From positions 2,790,001 through 2,854,000 of the forward strand of contig NZ_CP013481.2 in NCBI RefSeq assembly GCF_001465595.2: a DNA stretch of 64,000 nucleotides, read 5' to 3'. The position numbers were made by a program, and so were the translations under genes. Under the pieces are notes generated by a model that worked only from the letters and a program-made list of their open reading frames with translations, was not told where the DNA came from and did not search any database. Positions 53,145-61,993 of this stretch are shown in pieces (position 1 is the stretch's first letter; every line of letters starts with the position of its first letter). Source of the stretch: Pandoraea apista (lineage in GTDB: Bacteria; Pseudomonadota; Gammaproteobacteria; Burkholderiales; Burkholderiaceae).

Positions 53145-55457
53145 TCAGATCGCGAACTTGCCTTCGATGAAGAAGGTGCGGCCAGCGTACGGGTGATAGA
53201 CGAAGTAGCGCGTGTCGAAAAGATTGTCCACACCAATGCCGACTTGCGTGCGCGCCGTCGGTTTGTAGGTGAACTTTGCATCGACGACGGTGTAAGTGCT
53301 GGTGCCCCCAAAGGTATTCGGATTGTTATCGGTGTTGGTCAGTGTGTTGTACTGGCGGCCCGAGTAACGAACCGCACCGGTCACGGCCGTCTTCGCGTCG
53401 AAGCGGTAGGTCGCCACGAGATTCGCGCGCCACAGGGGTATCCGGTAGAAATACTTACCAACAGATGCCGGATTGTTCGTGTTGGCCATGATCTTCGACT
53501 GCGTGTAAGTCACGCCTGCCCCAATGTCGAGCCCCTGGAAGATGACGTCCTGGCCATCGAAGGCGGTATCGATACCGCGGGAGCGCACTTTGTCGATGTT
53601 CTGGAAGTTCGTGACATTTGGGAAAACGGTCGTGTTCGTCTGGCTGAAGATCGTGTTTTTCACGTCATCCTGGAACAGCGAGACCCGGACTTTGCCCGCC
53701 TCCAGTTGCCATTCGGCGCTCAACTCCTTGGCAAGATCGTCTTCAGGGCGAAGTCCCGGGTTGTTGTTGACGATGTTCGTTCCGGTAACCGAGCCCTGGA
53801 ACAGCTCGGAGACGGTCGGGAAGCGGTACGCCCGCGCAATCGATGCACGCAGCGTCAGATCCTGAGTGGCCGCGAACGACAGTGAAAGTTTGGGCGAGAA
53901 GTGGCTGTCCGATGATCCTGCGTATGGCACCGTCACCCCGCCGAGCGTGCGCGCCCCCGAATAGGCGCGCCAGTCCTCGTAACGCAGGCCGGTAGTGAGC
54001 TTCCATCGGGGAAGGAACTGCCAGGTGTCCTGCGCGTAGAGCGCCTGTGTTAGCGTGTTCCCGCCAAATGCGTTCGCGAGCGACGTCCCGTTGCCGTCGA
54101 CCCATGCCGTCGTGTTGAACGTTCGGTTATCGAGGAAGTAGGTGTCGAAGTGATAGCCGAACGCCAGCCAGTGCGCACCCGCGCCCACCTGAGCGGGTGT
54201 GTAAGTACTGCGCAGATCGATCGACTTCCAGCCAGTGCCGTCTCCATACGTCACCGTGCCCGGTCCGTTGCCCGGTGCGCCGGAATTGGCCGTGCGTGCC
54301 TCACTCTGGGAGATGTCGAAATAGGAGGCGATCGCTTCCCAGTTCCAGCCGGTCTTGTTCCGGGTCTTCAGCGAGAGGCCGTAGAGCATGTTCTCGCTCA
54401 TCCCCTGGCTCGGCGCGAAGGCCGATGCAGGAATGACGTATTGATAGCCGTTGATGTTGACCGACCCCGAGTACACGGGGTTGCCGTTCGCGTCGCGAAG
54501 GAACGTACTCGTCTGACTGTTGTAGTTCTGATGCCAGTAGCCAAAGCTGAAGCCGCCTTGCAGCGTGGGTGTGAAGTCGTAGGTGGCCTTGAGCTTGAGC
54601 TGATCCTGCGTGACACGCTCGATACCTTCGCCGTTCACCCCCATCACAACGCCTGGCGCGCCGTTCTGGTCGCGATAGTTGTAGGCACCGCTCACGACCG
54701 TGTCGGTGGCCTTGGCCGGGGTCTTCGATTGCGACGCTGTGTAGAACTGGAGCGGTTGCCCCGTGTTCTCCATATGGTCGACCCCCACGAGCAGCGACAG
54801 GTCGCCGAACTTGTCCCCAACGCTCGCGCTCACGTTGCTGCCGTTGAAGCTGCGATTCACGCCGAACAGGTCGAAGTGCTGCGTGAAACCCTGGATCTTT
54901 GCGTCTGTTACGAACTTGTCGGGCATTCGCGTCGTGATGAGCACCGTCGCGCCGATCGAGTTGCCCGGATACAGTGCAGAGAACGGCCCGTACACGACAT
55001 CGACCTGATCGATTTCTTCAGGAAACACCATCGACCAGCGCGGTGCGAAGGTCCAGGTGTTGCCGAGGAAGTTGCTCAGCAGCAAGCCGTCGGCGTAGAC
55101 AAGGCCGCGCGCCGTTTGTGAGTTGCTCGTGCCGCGCACTGCGATGGTCGAATTCAGGTCGCCAATGAACCGGCGCCGTATGGCCATGCCTGGGACATAA
55201 CGCAGCGCGTCTTCGGTCGTTTCAACGTTCTGATACTGCAACTGATTCGCAGTGACGGTCGCGCTGGAGGACGGAAGATTCGGGTCGAGCACGCGCTTGG
55301 GCGTGCGATCCGAAGAGGCGGTCACGGACGTCGGAGCGAGTTCGACCGTGGATGCGGTCGTGAGCGGATCGTTGTTATCTGCGGCTTGAACATAGGCCGG
55401 CAACATGGCGGCCAGCGCGAGGGCCAGCAGCGTCTTGCGCGTGAAAGGGTGAAACAT
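53145..55457 (-). CDS. TonB-dependent outer-membrane receptor
   Basis: A 770-residue receptor with a clear signal (FHPFTRKTLLALALAAMLPAYVQA), a plug domain (YQNVETTEDALRYVPGMAIRRRFIGDLNSTIAVRG, EEIDQVDVVYGPFSALYPGNSIGATV) and a barrel ending YHPYAGRTFFIEGKFAI. It is not the siderophore-type plug, and the ligand (metal complex, cofactor or other) is unknown. A start at 55457 (AGGA six bases before it) is chosen over the longer frame to 55535. A DUF2946 gene lies 77 bases upstream on the same strand, an association often seen for metal-linked receptors. Confidence 0.88.
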   Translation of the reverse strand: MFHPFTRKTLLALALAAMLPAYVQAADNNDPLTTASTVELAPTSVTASSDRTPKRVLDPNLPSSSATVTANQLQYQNVETTEDALRYVPGMAIRRRFIGDLNSTIAVRGTSNSQTARGLVYADGLLLSNFLGNTWTFAPRWSMVFPEEIDQVDVVYGPFSALYPGNSIGATVLITTRMPDKFVTDAKIQGFTQHFDLFGVNRSFNGSNVSASVGDKFGDLSLLVGVDHMENTGQPLQFYTASQSKTPAKATDTVVSGAYNYRDQNGAPGVVMGVNGEGIERVTQDQLKLKATYDFTPTLQGGFSFGYWHQNYNSQTSTFLRDANGNPVYSGSVNINGYQYVIPASAFAPSQGMSENMLYGLSLKTRNKTGWNWEAIASYFDISQSEARTANSGAPGNGPGTVTYGDGTGWKSIDLRSTYTPAQVGAGAHWLAFGYHFDTYFLDNRTFNTTAWVDGNGTSLANAFGGNTLTQALYAQDTWQFLPRWKLTTGLRYEDWRAYSGARTLGGVTVPYAGSSDSHFSPKLSLSFAATQDLTLRASIARAYRFPTVSELFQGSVTGTNIVNNNPGLRPEDDLAKELSAEWQLEAGKVRVSLFQDDVKNTIFSQTNTTVFPNVTNFQNIDKVRSRGIDTAFDGQDVIFQGLDIGAGVTYTQSKIMANTNNPASVGKYFYRIPLWRANLVATYRFDAKTAVTGAVRYSGRQYNTLTNTDNNPNTFGGTSTYTVVDAKFTYKPTARTQVGIGVDNLFDTRYFVYHPYAGRTFFIEGKFAI

Positions 55458-55534
55458 GAGGTTTCCTGACTGCGATGGACGAATGAATGCCGTCAGTCCA
55501 TTGCTGGGCAATGGCTGGCGGGACACAAGGGGCA

Positions 55535-55951
55535 TCAGGAAAAGTACGGCGGCGCCCGAACGGGCGGAATATAGGCGGGCGCGAGTGCGGGGACTGGCGA
55601 GACGACAGCAGGCCCGGCACGGGCAATCCAGACAAACGACGCGCGAGTCGTCTGCGGCGGCGTCGCGAGCGGCGGATGGTTTGCGAGCAGAGAGCAGTAG
55701 CCGCAGACGTCGCCGTGCAGGCCGTGGTCAGTCGTTTGCGTCTGATGATGACTTGCGTGCGAAGTATCCGAAGTCAGATCCTGCACCAGCGACGGCGTCA
55801 AACCGGCGATCGAACACAACGTGGCGTCGATTTGAGATACGCCTGTGCGATGCGCCGCCAGCCACTGACTCACAATGGGCACGCAAAGCGCCAGGCACAT
55901 GGCGGTTAAGCCAAGCCATGCGCTGAAGCGTTTGTGTGAGCGAGTGAGCAT
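55535..55951 (-). CDS. DUF2946 family small exported/membrane protein (copy 2)
   Basis: A 138-residue protein, MLTRSHKRFSAWLGLTAMCLALC at the N-terminus, a His-rich middle (SHASHHQTQTTDHGLHG), the core GDVCGYCSLLANHPPL (Cys83, Cys86) and a Pro-rich C-terminus. It is nearly the same in plan as copy 1 at 25285-25713 but sits directly upstream of a TonB receptor. The proximity suggests that the protein supports metal acquisition through that receptor (inference). Confidence 0.82.
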   Translation of the reverse strand: MLTRSHKRFSAWLGLTAMCLALCVPIVSQWLAAHRTGVSQIDATLCSIAGLTPSLVQDLTSDTSHASHHQTQTTDHGLHGDVCGYCSLLANHPPLATPPQTTRASFVWIARAGPAVVSPVPALAPAYIPPVRAPPYFS

Positions 55952-56112
55952 TTTGTATGACGAAGTCAGTCACGCAGGGCCGCCGGATCGAAAATTTTGC
56001 CCGGATCGTATCACGTAAGTCGGCAAAACGTGTTGATCGATGAACGTCAGGACGCTGCCGTTTTTATAGGAAAACCGAATGCGCCTTAGTCGACGCGGTA
56101 GCGTGTAGGCGC

Positions 56113-56835
56113 TCATGCCAACGCCTCCGCAAGTGCTGACGGCGAGCGTCTCGACTGGCGCTTGGGCGCCGGTCGATACAACGCCTCGAACGCGTTGCGC
56201 AAACGGATCATCTGACGTTCGTTTTTCCCGCTGTCGACGATCTCGCGGCAGGCGAGCAACGAGAGATAAGCCGCCGAGCGAACCAGTTTTGCAATGTTGG
56301 GCAGCAGATGGGCGTCGTCGAACCGGTCGGCCTTGATGCGGGTGAGCACCTCTTGACGCCCGCCGTGGCTCACGTCACACAAGTTCGTGTGAAACGCCAT
56401 CATGGCCGACTTCGTTGCGCGGTCTCCCCAAAGACCGCTCTCGCCGAGATCACGTGCAATCGCCGTCGAGGGCGGTGGGCGCTGTTCGGCGCGGAGAAAG
56501 CCGAGGACCTGAGCGTCGGTGGCGCATCTCCGATACCACGCGCCTCGGGTAAAAGCATCGAACTGGGCTTTGTAGATGGAGCACGCCGGGGCGTAGGCCG
56601 CTTCGGACACGAGCGCCAACACGCCCTCGAAGTGTTCCAGAGACAGCAACTGGAAGGTGCCGAAGACACGTTTGCGCGCCGTGGCTCGCAAGTCGATCGC
56701 CTGCAGCAGGCCTTCGCGTTGTGCGACCCAGTCCTCCGCGAGCGATAGCTCGTCGTGAAGCGGCTGGGGGACCAGCCAACGGGCGCCGGAAATCGCGCCG
56801 ACGGTCGATTTCAGTTCATCGTTGCGTGGCATCAC
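56113..56835 (-). CDS. Hypothetical all-helical protein, partner of a GIY-YIG-like protein
   Basis: A 240-residue, probably all-helical protein that I do not recognise with certainty. Segments FQLLSLEHFEGVLALVSEAAYAPACSIYKAQFDAFTRGAWYRRC and HTNLCDVSHGGRQEV resemble in style the DUF5677/DUF6988-like helical proteins, some of which occur near nucleases or abortive-infection genes; this resemblance is by eye only. It has no signal or membrane segment and ends in a basic tail. Its start overlaps the upstream GIY-YIG-like gene by ATGA, so the two are coupled. Confidence 0.65.
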   Translation of the reverse strand: MMPRNDELKSTVGAISGARWLVPQPLHDELSLAEDWVAQREGLLQAIDLRATARKRVFGTFQLLSLEHFEGVLALVSEAAYAPACSIYKAQFDAFTRGAWYRRCATDAQVLGFLRAEQRPPPSTAIARDLGESGLWGDRATKSAMMAFHTNLCDVSHGGRQEVLTRIKADRFDDAHLLPNIAKLVRSAAYLSLLACREIVDSGKNERQMIRLRNAFEALYRPAPKRQSRRSPSALAEALA

Positions 56836-57677
56836 CGCACCTCCAGCATTTCAGCGGCGTGCGTCAGGTGGAGTTGATCCGGAGAGAGGACATCCAGTTG
56901 CAGGTAAGTCCCTGCCGGCATGCCGTGAAACCAGCGCTTGAGCCTTGCACCTCCGTAGAATCGGCAAGCACCGCTCAGGTTCGACGTGCGATTGACGACG
57001 GACGCCAGTGGCTCTGTCTCATCCCCGATCCAAATTTTCACTCGCTGACCGTTCGGGCCGAAGTGGCGATTCAGGTCGCCCGCCGGAATATTGAAGAATC
57101 CGTTGTCCCGACAGGACGCGCGAAGCATCAGCGCAATGCGCACCGACTGACGGTCCGTGGCCTTGCCGGCTGCCTCAAATGAAGCGCTGTTCCAGGCAGG
57201 CATCAGTGCGCGAACAATGCTATCCATCAATCCATCGATGAGATTGATCGAGAACGCGCCGTGCAAGGGTTGAGGTTCCCCTGTGAAGACGTAGATGTCG
57301 ATGCTCGGCACTTGCCGAAGTCGCGCGACAAGCTGCTCGTGACAACGTGCTTCGCGTGACGACGTCAGACACGCTCGCCGGTACAGATATAGACGTCCTT
57401 CCAAAGGCATGGCTGTCTTCCCGACGTAATGCACTTTGTCCTCTTCGACAAAGGCATACATCACGTTGCGATGCTCGGTACTTTCGTGCAACGTCAATCG
57501 CAATTGATTGCCGGACAGTGCCCAGTGACCAACATGACGAAAGCCGATGTCACGCAGTTCCGAAAGGCCCGGGGTGCCGCTTGTGTCACAGCTCGGGGAG
57601 GGGAGCGAGGGCGCTGCGCAGCCATACGCGCGCGCGCGAGTGCAGCGCCGCAGAAGGGGGCTTGGTGTCGAATTCAT
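56832..57677 (-). CDS. GIY-YIG nuclease-like protein
   Basis: About 281 residues. Residues 71-95 read NVMYAFVEEDKVHYVGKTAMPLEGR, matching the GIY-(10)-YIG pattern with Tyr and Gly kept and the following Arg about eight residues after the YVGKT. Further on, NLIDGLMDSIVRALMPAWN resembles the conserved 'LE..lI..l.P.wN' helix, but with Asp where the metal-binding Glu is expected, so catalysis is uncertain. The C-terminal 120 residues are unknown. The start is unsure: ATG at 57677 or GTG at 57704, neither with a good ribosome site; a later start is possible. Coupled by ATGA to the helical protein downstream. Confidence 0.6.
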   Translation of the reverse strand: MNSTPSPLLRRCTRARAYGCAAPSLPSPSCDTSGTPGLSELRDIGFRHVGHWALSGNQLRLTLHESTEHRNVMYAFVEEDKVHYVGKTAMPLEGRLYLYRRACLTSSREARCHEQLVARLRQVPSIDIYVFTGEPQPLHGAFSINLIDGLMDSIVRALMPAWNSASFEAAGKATDRQSVRIALMLRASCRDNGFFNIPAGDLNRHFGPNGQRVKIWIGDETEPLASVVNRTSNLSGACRFYGGARLKRWFHGMPAGTYLQLDVLSPDQLHLTHAAEMLEVR

Positions 57678-57746
57678 GAGCGTTTCGAGAAGCAACCAGA
57701 ACACCCGGCGCCCAAGGGGCAGGGACCGGGAAGCAGGGGCGGTCGT

Positions 57747-58124
57747 TCAAGCGAAACGAGGGGGAGCTCTCGGTAGGGGGGACGGCGGGAATGCTTCGGT
57801 GCGGCGCGTCTCTAGTAGGGATACGCGCGTGCGCGCAAGCAAAACGCGCAAGGGAGATACCGGCCCCGAAACGCCAGGTGCCGGCGACAGATGTGCGGCA
57901 ACCGAGCAATATCCACAGGCCTGAGACAACAGTCCGTGGTCATGCGATCGGCCGTGTGCGGACGTTTGCGAATCACTCGCAACGCATATCGCTGACGCCA
58001 GGGCATCGTCGAGCAACGCACGCTGTGCCTGTCGCCATTGGCTGACACTTGGTGCAATGAGCACCAAGGCCATGGCGACGAGGCCAAGCCAGGCGAAAAG
58101 ACGGCGGTGCCGCAAACGGAGCAT
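57747..58124 (-). CDS. DUF2946 family small exported/membrane protein (copy 3, divergent)
   Basis: A 125-residue protein, MLRLRHRRLFAWLGLVAMALVLIAPSVSQW at the N-terminus, with a short His-containing middle (SAHGRSHDHG) and a core reduced to ACGYCSVAAHLSP (Cys70, Cys73). It is shorter and less conserved than the other two copies, and the GDV before CGYC is lost. It lies on the minus strand upstream of the GIY-YIG-like gene, and divergent from feoA across a gap with a Fur box, so iron control could reach it too. Confidence 0.72.
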   Translation of the reverse strand: MLRLRHRRLFAWLGLVAMALVLIAPSVSQWRQAQRALLDDALASAICVASDSQTSAHGRSHDHGLLSQACGYCSVAAHLSPAPGVSGPVSPLRVLLARTRVSLLETRRTEAFPPSPLPRAPPRFA

Positions 58125-58387
58125 GCGAGACGGGCGAAGTAGGGAGAATTAGGGAGAAGTTACGGCGTCGCGGCGCATGACGACGCGCAAGACGCAAATT
58201 TACGAGTTATCCGTCTGCGTTTGGGTATTTGAGGCTGCGACATTTCGACGCAGGGTTTCGCCAGTTGTCGACCATGCCGCCCCTGCGGGGCTGGGCCCAG
58301 GAGGGCGCGTGGTCGTCAATTCAGCGATCGATTTCACAGGCACCTTCACAGGCACGTCTTGGGGATGCGCGGCCGACTGCTTATACT

Positions 58388-58406
58388 GCAAATCATTATC
58401 ATTTAC
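58388..58406. promoter_or_regulatory. Fur box upstream of feoA
   Basis: The 19 bases starting GCAAATCATTATCATT agree with the Fur palindrome GATAATGATAATCATTATC at 13 of 19 positions, including the ATCATT core. It ends 13 bases before the feoA start and would block transcription when iron is plentiful. Confidence 0.8.
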
Positions 58407-58419
58407 GTTTTAGCTAGCC

Positions 58420-58656
58420 ATGCAGTTGTCGGAGTTGAGAAAGGGCAGTACTGCGACGGTGACTAGCGTCGCCGATGTCACGAACCCGGATGCGGTCGCG
58501 CATCGTCTTCGCGAATTGGGTTTCGTTGCGGGCGAGCCCGTGCGCGTTGTGGCACTGGCCCCATGGGGCGGAAACCCGATGGTTGTCCAGGTAGGCGCGA
58601 CCCGGTTCGCTCTCAGGCGCGACGAGGCGGCACGTGTTCAGGTCCAACAAGGGTAG
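58420..58656 (+). CDS. feoA: FeoA family ferrous iron transport protein
   Basis: A 78-residue SH3-like protein: MQLSELRKGSTATVTSV, then RLRELGFVAGEPVRVVALAPWGGNPMVVQVGATRFALRRDEAARVQV, the standard FeoA fold and length. It supports FeoB in Fe(II) uptake. First gene of the feo operon, with a Fur box just upstream and feoB starting four bases after its stop. Confidence 0.94.
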   Translation: MQLSELRKGSTATVTSVADVTNPDAVAHRLRELGFVAGEPVRVVALAPWGGNPMVVQVGATRFALRRDEAARVQVQQG

Positions 58657-58660
58657 TGCG

Positions 58661-60514
58661 ATGGTGTCAACAAGTATGAGAATTGCCCTTGTCGGCAACC
58701 CCAATTGCGGCAAAACCGCACTTTTTAATCAGTTGACCGGGGCGCGCCAGAAAGTTGCCAACTACGCCGGTGTTACGGTGGAGAGGAAGGAGGGGGCATT
58801 CGTTTCGCCTAAGGGAAAAACCATTCGTGTTCTCGACCTGCCCGGCACTTACAGTCTTTCTGCCACCAGTCTGGATGAGAAGGTTACGCACGATGTCCTT
58901 TACGGCATTTACGTTGGCGAGGCGGTGCCCGAGCTGATCGTTTGCGTGGTGGATGCGACCAATCTGCGCTTGCATTTGCGATTCGTCCTTGAAGTGCTTT
59001 CGCTGGGACGCCCGACGGTACTGGCGTTGAATATGATGGATGCTGCCCGGCGCCGCGGTATCGATGTGGACGTGCCGGCGTTGTCGCGTGAGTTGGGCAT
59101 TCCCGTCGTTGAGACTGTGGCGATTGCGCGTACCGGTGTACGCGCGCTCGTCGACATACTGGACGACGTCTCTGTTTCGGGCGGTGCCGAGCATGCCAGG
59201 CGCGAAGAAGGGCGGCGAGCCCATGGCGACCTGCATGAAGAGGTACGGCGCATCATGGCCGGCTCCGTTAGCTTGCCGGCGGCCGCCGACACGCTCGACG
59301 AACACCTGGACCGTATCGCACTACATCCCGTGCTCGGGATGATCGTGCTCACGGCCGTGATGTTCCTGATCTTCCAGGCCGTGTATTTCATCGGCAAGCC
59401 CATGACGGATGCCATCGGCGACAGCTTTGGCTGGTTGGGGGAGCAGGCCGGCGTATGGCTGCCCGAGGGGCCACTGCGCAGTCTGATCGTTGACGGCATC
59501 TTTGGCGGTCTGGGCACCGTGCTGGGTTTTCTCCCCGAAATATTGGTGCTCTTTTTCTTTATCCTCGTGCTTGAAGAGTCAGGCTATCTGCCTCGCGCCG
59601 CATTCTTGCTCGATCGCATGATGGTGAAGGTCGGTTTGACCGGTCGCTCGTTCATCCCGTTGCTGTCGAGCTTCGCCTGTGCGATTCCCGGCATCATGGG
59701 CACGCGCAGCATTGCCGACCCTCGCCAGAGGCTCACGACGATTCTCGTTGCGCCGTTGATGACGTGTTCGGCACGCTTGCCCGTCTATGCCTTGCTGATT
59801 GGCGCGTTTATTCCGGATAAGCCAGTGTTGGGGGTGTTCAAACTTCCGGGGCTGGTGCTTTTCGCAATGTATGCCGCAGGGATACTGGGCGCCATGGCGG
59901 TCGGTTGGATCTCCAAGCGCTTGCGCGGAACGCGCTCACAACCGCCGCTACTTATGGAGTTGCCGTCGTATCGCATGCCGAAGGCGCGGAATCTGGCGCT
60001 TGGCCTCTGGGAGCGCGGCTGGATCTTTGTGCGGCGTCTCACCGGGGTGATCCTTGCGCTGACGGTGCTCATGTGGTTCATCTCGACGTTCCCGTCGGCG
60101 CCCGCTGGCGCCACCGGGCCTGCCATCGACTATTCGTTTGCGGGCTACATCGGACGTGCGCTCGAAGTCATCTTTGCGCCGTTGGGCTTCAACTGGCAAA
60201 TCAGCATTTCTCTGGTGCCTGCATTCGCTGCGCGCGAAACTGCGGTCACCGCGCTCGCGACCGTTTATTCGGTGGCGGGTGGTGCCGATGACTCGGCTGG
60301 GCTGGCGGCCGCACTGTCATCGAATTTCCCCATAGCCACGGCGCTTTCGCTACTTGCATGGTTTGCCTTCGCGCCGCAGTGTATGTCGACGCTTGCGGTG
60401 ATCCGGCGTGAAACGCAGTCCTGGCGCTACGTGTTGATTTCCTTCGGCTATATGTTCGGTCTTGCTTATTTCGTGTCGTTCGTCACGTTTCGTCTTGCGC
60501 TGTGGCTGCTTTGA
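58661..60514 (+). CDS. feoB: Ferrous iron transporter FeoB
   Basis: A 617-residue GTPase-transporter. G1 is GNPNCGKT at residues 12-19, switch I YAGVTVERKEG, G3 DLPGTYS, and G4 NMMD. The membrane part has the Gate repeats, including the family Cys-Ala-Ile-Pro segment (SFACAIPGIMGTRSI) and the later FAPQCMSTLAVIRRE. It drives Fe(II) import across the inner membrane. It is shorter than E. coli FeoB (773) because of a shorter linker, as is common in betaproteobacteria. I used ATG at 58661, preceded by AAGGG; an upstream start would overlap feoA. Confidence 0.96.
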   Translation: MVSTSMRIALVGNPNCGKTALFNQLTGARQKVANYAGVTVERKEGAFVSPKGKTIRVLDLPGTYSLSATSLDEKVTHDVLYGIYVGEAVPELIVCVVDATNLRLHLRFVLEVLSLGRPTVLALNMMDAARRRGIDVDVPALSRELGIPVVETVAIARTGVRALVDILDDVSVSGGAEHARREEGRRAHGDLHEEVRRIMAGSVSLPAAADTLDEHLDRIALHPVLGMIVLTAVMFLIFQAVYFIGKPMTDAIGDSFGWLGEQAGVWLPEGPLRSLIVDGIFGGLGTVLGFLPEILVLFFFILVLEESGYLPRAAFLLDRMMVKVGLTGRSFIPLLSSFACAIPGIMGTRSIADPRQRLTTILVAPLMTCSARLPVYALLIGAFIPDKPVLGVFKLPGLVLFAMYAAGILGAMAVGWISKRLRGTRSQPPLLMELPSYRMPKARNLALGLWERGWIFVRRLTGVILALTVLMWFISTFPSAPAGATGPAIDYSFAGYIGRALEVIFAPLGFNWQISISLVPAFAARETAVTALATVYSVAGGADDSAGLAAALSSNFPIATALSLLAWFAFAPQCMSTLAVIRRETQSWRYVLISFGYMFGLAYFVSFVTFRLALWLL

Positions 60515-60532
60515 AGTCAAGGAACTGTTGCT

Positions 60533-60814
60533 ATGTCACATACCATTCAGTACGTCGTCATCGGGGCAATCGTCACGACAAGTATGGTGGCTGTCATCAG
60601 GCATTTCTTTCCGCAAGCGACGCGTGCGGTGATACAGCGCTTTCTTGACGAGCTTGTCAGGCGAGGTATCGCGGTGCCGGGCCGGTGGCGCAACAGGATT
60701 CCCGTTGTTTCCGGGTGCGCAACCGGGTGTGGGACTTGTTCGTCATCGCAATGTGCGAATCCCGGGCAAGTGGCACCTGTTCGTCTACATAGAGGCAAGT
60801 CGAAAGTAAGTTGA
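60533..60814 (+). CDS. Small Cys-rich membrane-anchored protein of the feo operon (FeoC position)
   Basis: A 93-residue protein with one N-terminal hydrophobic segment (YVVIGAIVTTSMVAVI) and a C-terminal cluster Cys62-Cys66-Cys69-Cys74 (CATGCGTCSSSQC). It follows feoB by 18 bases and takes the place of feoC, but lacks the winged-helix fold of enteric FeoC. The four cysteines could bind iron or an iron-sulfur cluster; this is inference. DUF6587-type small proteins look similar. Confidence 0.75.
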   Translation: MSHTIQYVVIGAIVTTSMVAVIRHFFPQATRAVIQRFLDELVRRGIAVPGRWRNRIPVVSGCATGCGTCSSSQCANPGQVAPVRLHRGKSKVS

Positions 60815-60857
60815 AAACACGAGAGATGCTGAAAATACTGAGTGCTTAGTGCCGTGA

Positions 60858-60916
60858 ACCGAAGACAATCTTCGGTCCCGTTAGATGCCCGGGCCGCTTG
60901 GGCGGCCCGGGCATCT
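60858..60916. terminator. Two tandem hairpins between convergent feo and mes genes
   Basis: Hairpin 1 has 8-base arms ACCGAAGA/TCTTCGGT (60858-60865, 60869-60876). Hairpin 2 has perfect 15-base arms at 60883-60897 and 60902-60916 with a 4-base loop. After hairpin 2 the plus strand reads ACTCTCGTTTT, a weak T-run serving the feo operon. The minus strand has no T-run after it. Confidence 0.65.
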
Positions 60917-60936
60917 ACTCTCGTTTTAACTCGGCA

Positions 60937-61965
60937 TTACTTGGCGAGTTCTTGTCGAACGATTTCCGCGCCGGCGCTCAGCGCACTCAGCTTGCCCCGG
61001 GCAAGCGCACGGGACAGCGGAGCCATGCCGCAGTTTGTGCACGGGTAGAGCTTGTCTGCGTCGACAAACTGGAGCGCCTTGCGCAAGGTGTTGGCGACTT
61101 CCTCAGGCGTTTCAACCGTGTGAGAGGCCACATCGATGGCGCCGACCATCACCTTCTTACCGCGAATCAGCTCAATCAGATCCATCGGGACATGGGAGTT
61201 GTGGCACTCCAGCGAAACCATGCCAATGCTGGACTTTTGCAGCTTCGGGAACGCCTCTTCATACTGCCGCCACTCCGACCCCAGCGTCTTCTTCCAATCG
61301 TTGTTGGCCTGAATGCCATAGCCGTAGCAGATGTGCACGGCGGTTTCGCACTTGAGACCTTCGATGGCGCGCTCCAACGTGGCAACACCCCACTCATTCA
61401 CCTCATCGAAGAAGACATTGAAAGCCGGCTCATCGAACTGGATGATATCGACACCGGCGGCTTCGAGCTCCTTGGCTTCCTGATTGAGAATCTTCGCGAA
61501 TTCCCAGGCCAGCTTTTCACGGCTCTTGTAATGATCGTCATATAGCGTGTCGATCATCGTCATTGGACCAGGCAGCGCCCATTTGATGGGTTGCTTGGTT
61601 TGTTGACGCAGAAACTTCGCATCTTCAACGAAAACCGGCTTCTGACGGGCCACGGCGTCCACGACCGTCGGCACGCTCGCATCGTAGCGATCACGAATCC
61701 GAACGGTCTTGCGGTTCACGAAATCGACACCACTGAGGTGCTCGATAAACGTGGTCACGAAGTGTTGGCGGGTCTGCTCGCCATCGCTGACGATATCAAT
61801 ACCTGCATGCTGTTGTTCTTGCAGCGACAGGCGTAATGCATCGCGCTTGCCCTCGACCAACGCTTCATCCTGCAGCTTCCAGGGCGACCACAATTTCTCC
61901 GGCTCTGCCAGCCAAGACGGTTTCGGCAAGCTTCCTGCGGTCGATGTCGGCAACAATTTTTTCAC
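60937..61965 (-). CDS. mesD: MetE-like methionine synthase core, MesD type
   Basis: A 342-residue protein matching only the C-terminal, catalytic half of cobalamin-independent methionine synthase. It has VHICYGYG (His-x-Cys zinc ligands), MVSLECHNSHVP and the late Cys in YPCTNCGMAPLSR. It lacks the folate-binding N-terminal domain of MetE. Next to a DUF1852 gene, this is the MesD/MesX arrangement described as a folate-independent methionine synthase that needs MesX and oxygen. I chose GTG at 61965 (VKKLLPTSTAGSLPKP), preceded by AAGG; the frame extends upstream into unrelated sequence. It follows mesX by 28 bases on the same strand. Confidence 0.88.
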   Translation of the reverse strand: MKKLLPTSTAGSLPKPSWLAEPEKLWSPWKLQDEALVEGKRDALRLSLQEQQHAGIDIVSDGEQTRQHFVTTFIEHLSGVDFVNRKTVRIRDRYDASVPTVVDAVARQKPVFVEDAKFLRQQTKQPIKWALPGPMTMIDTLYDDHYKSREKLAWEFAKILNQEAKELEAAGVDIIQFDEPAFNVFFDEVNEWGVATLERAIEGLKCETAVHICYGYGIQANNDWKKTLGSEWRQYEEAFPKLQKSSIGMVSLECHNSHVPMDLIELIRGKKVMVGAIDVASHTVETPEEVANTLRKALQFVDADKLYPCTNCGMAPLSRALARGKLSALSAGAEIVRQELAK

Positions 61966-61993
61966 GGCGGATGACCTTGTATTTTCTGATGAA

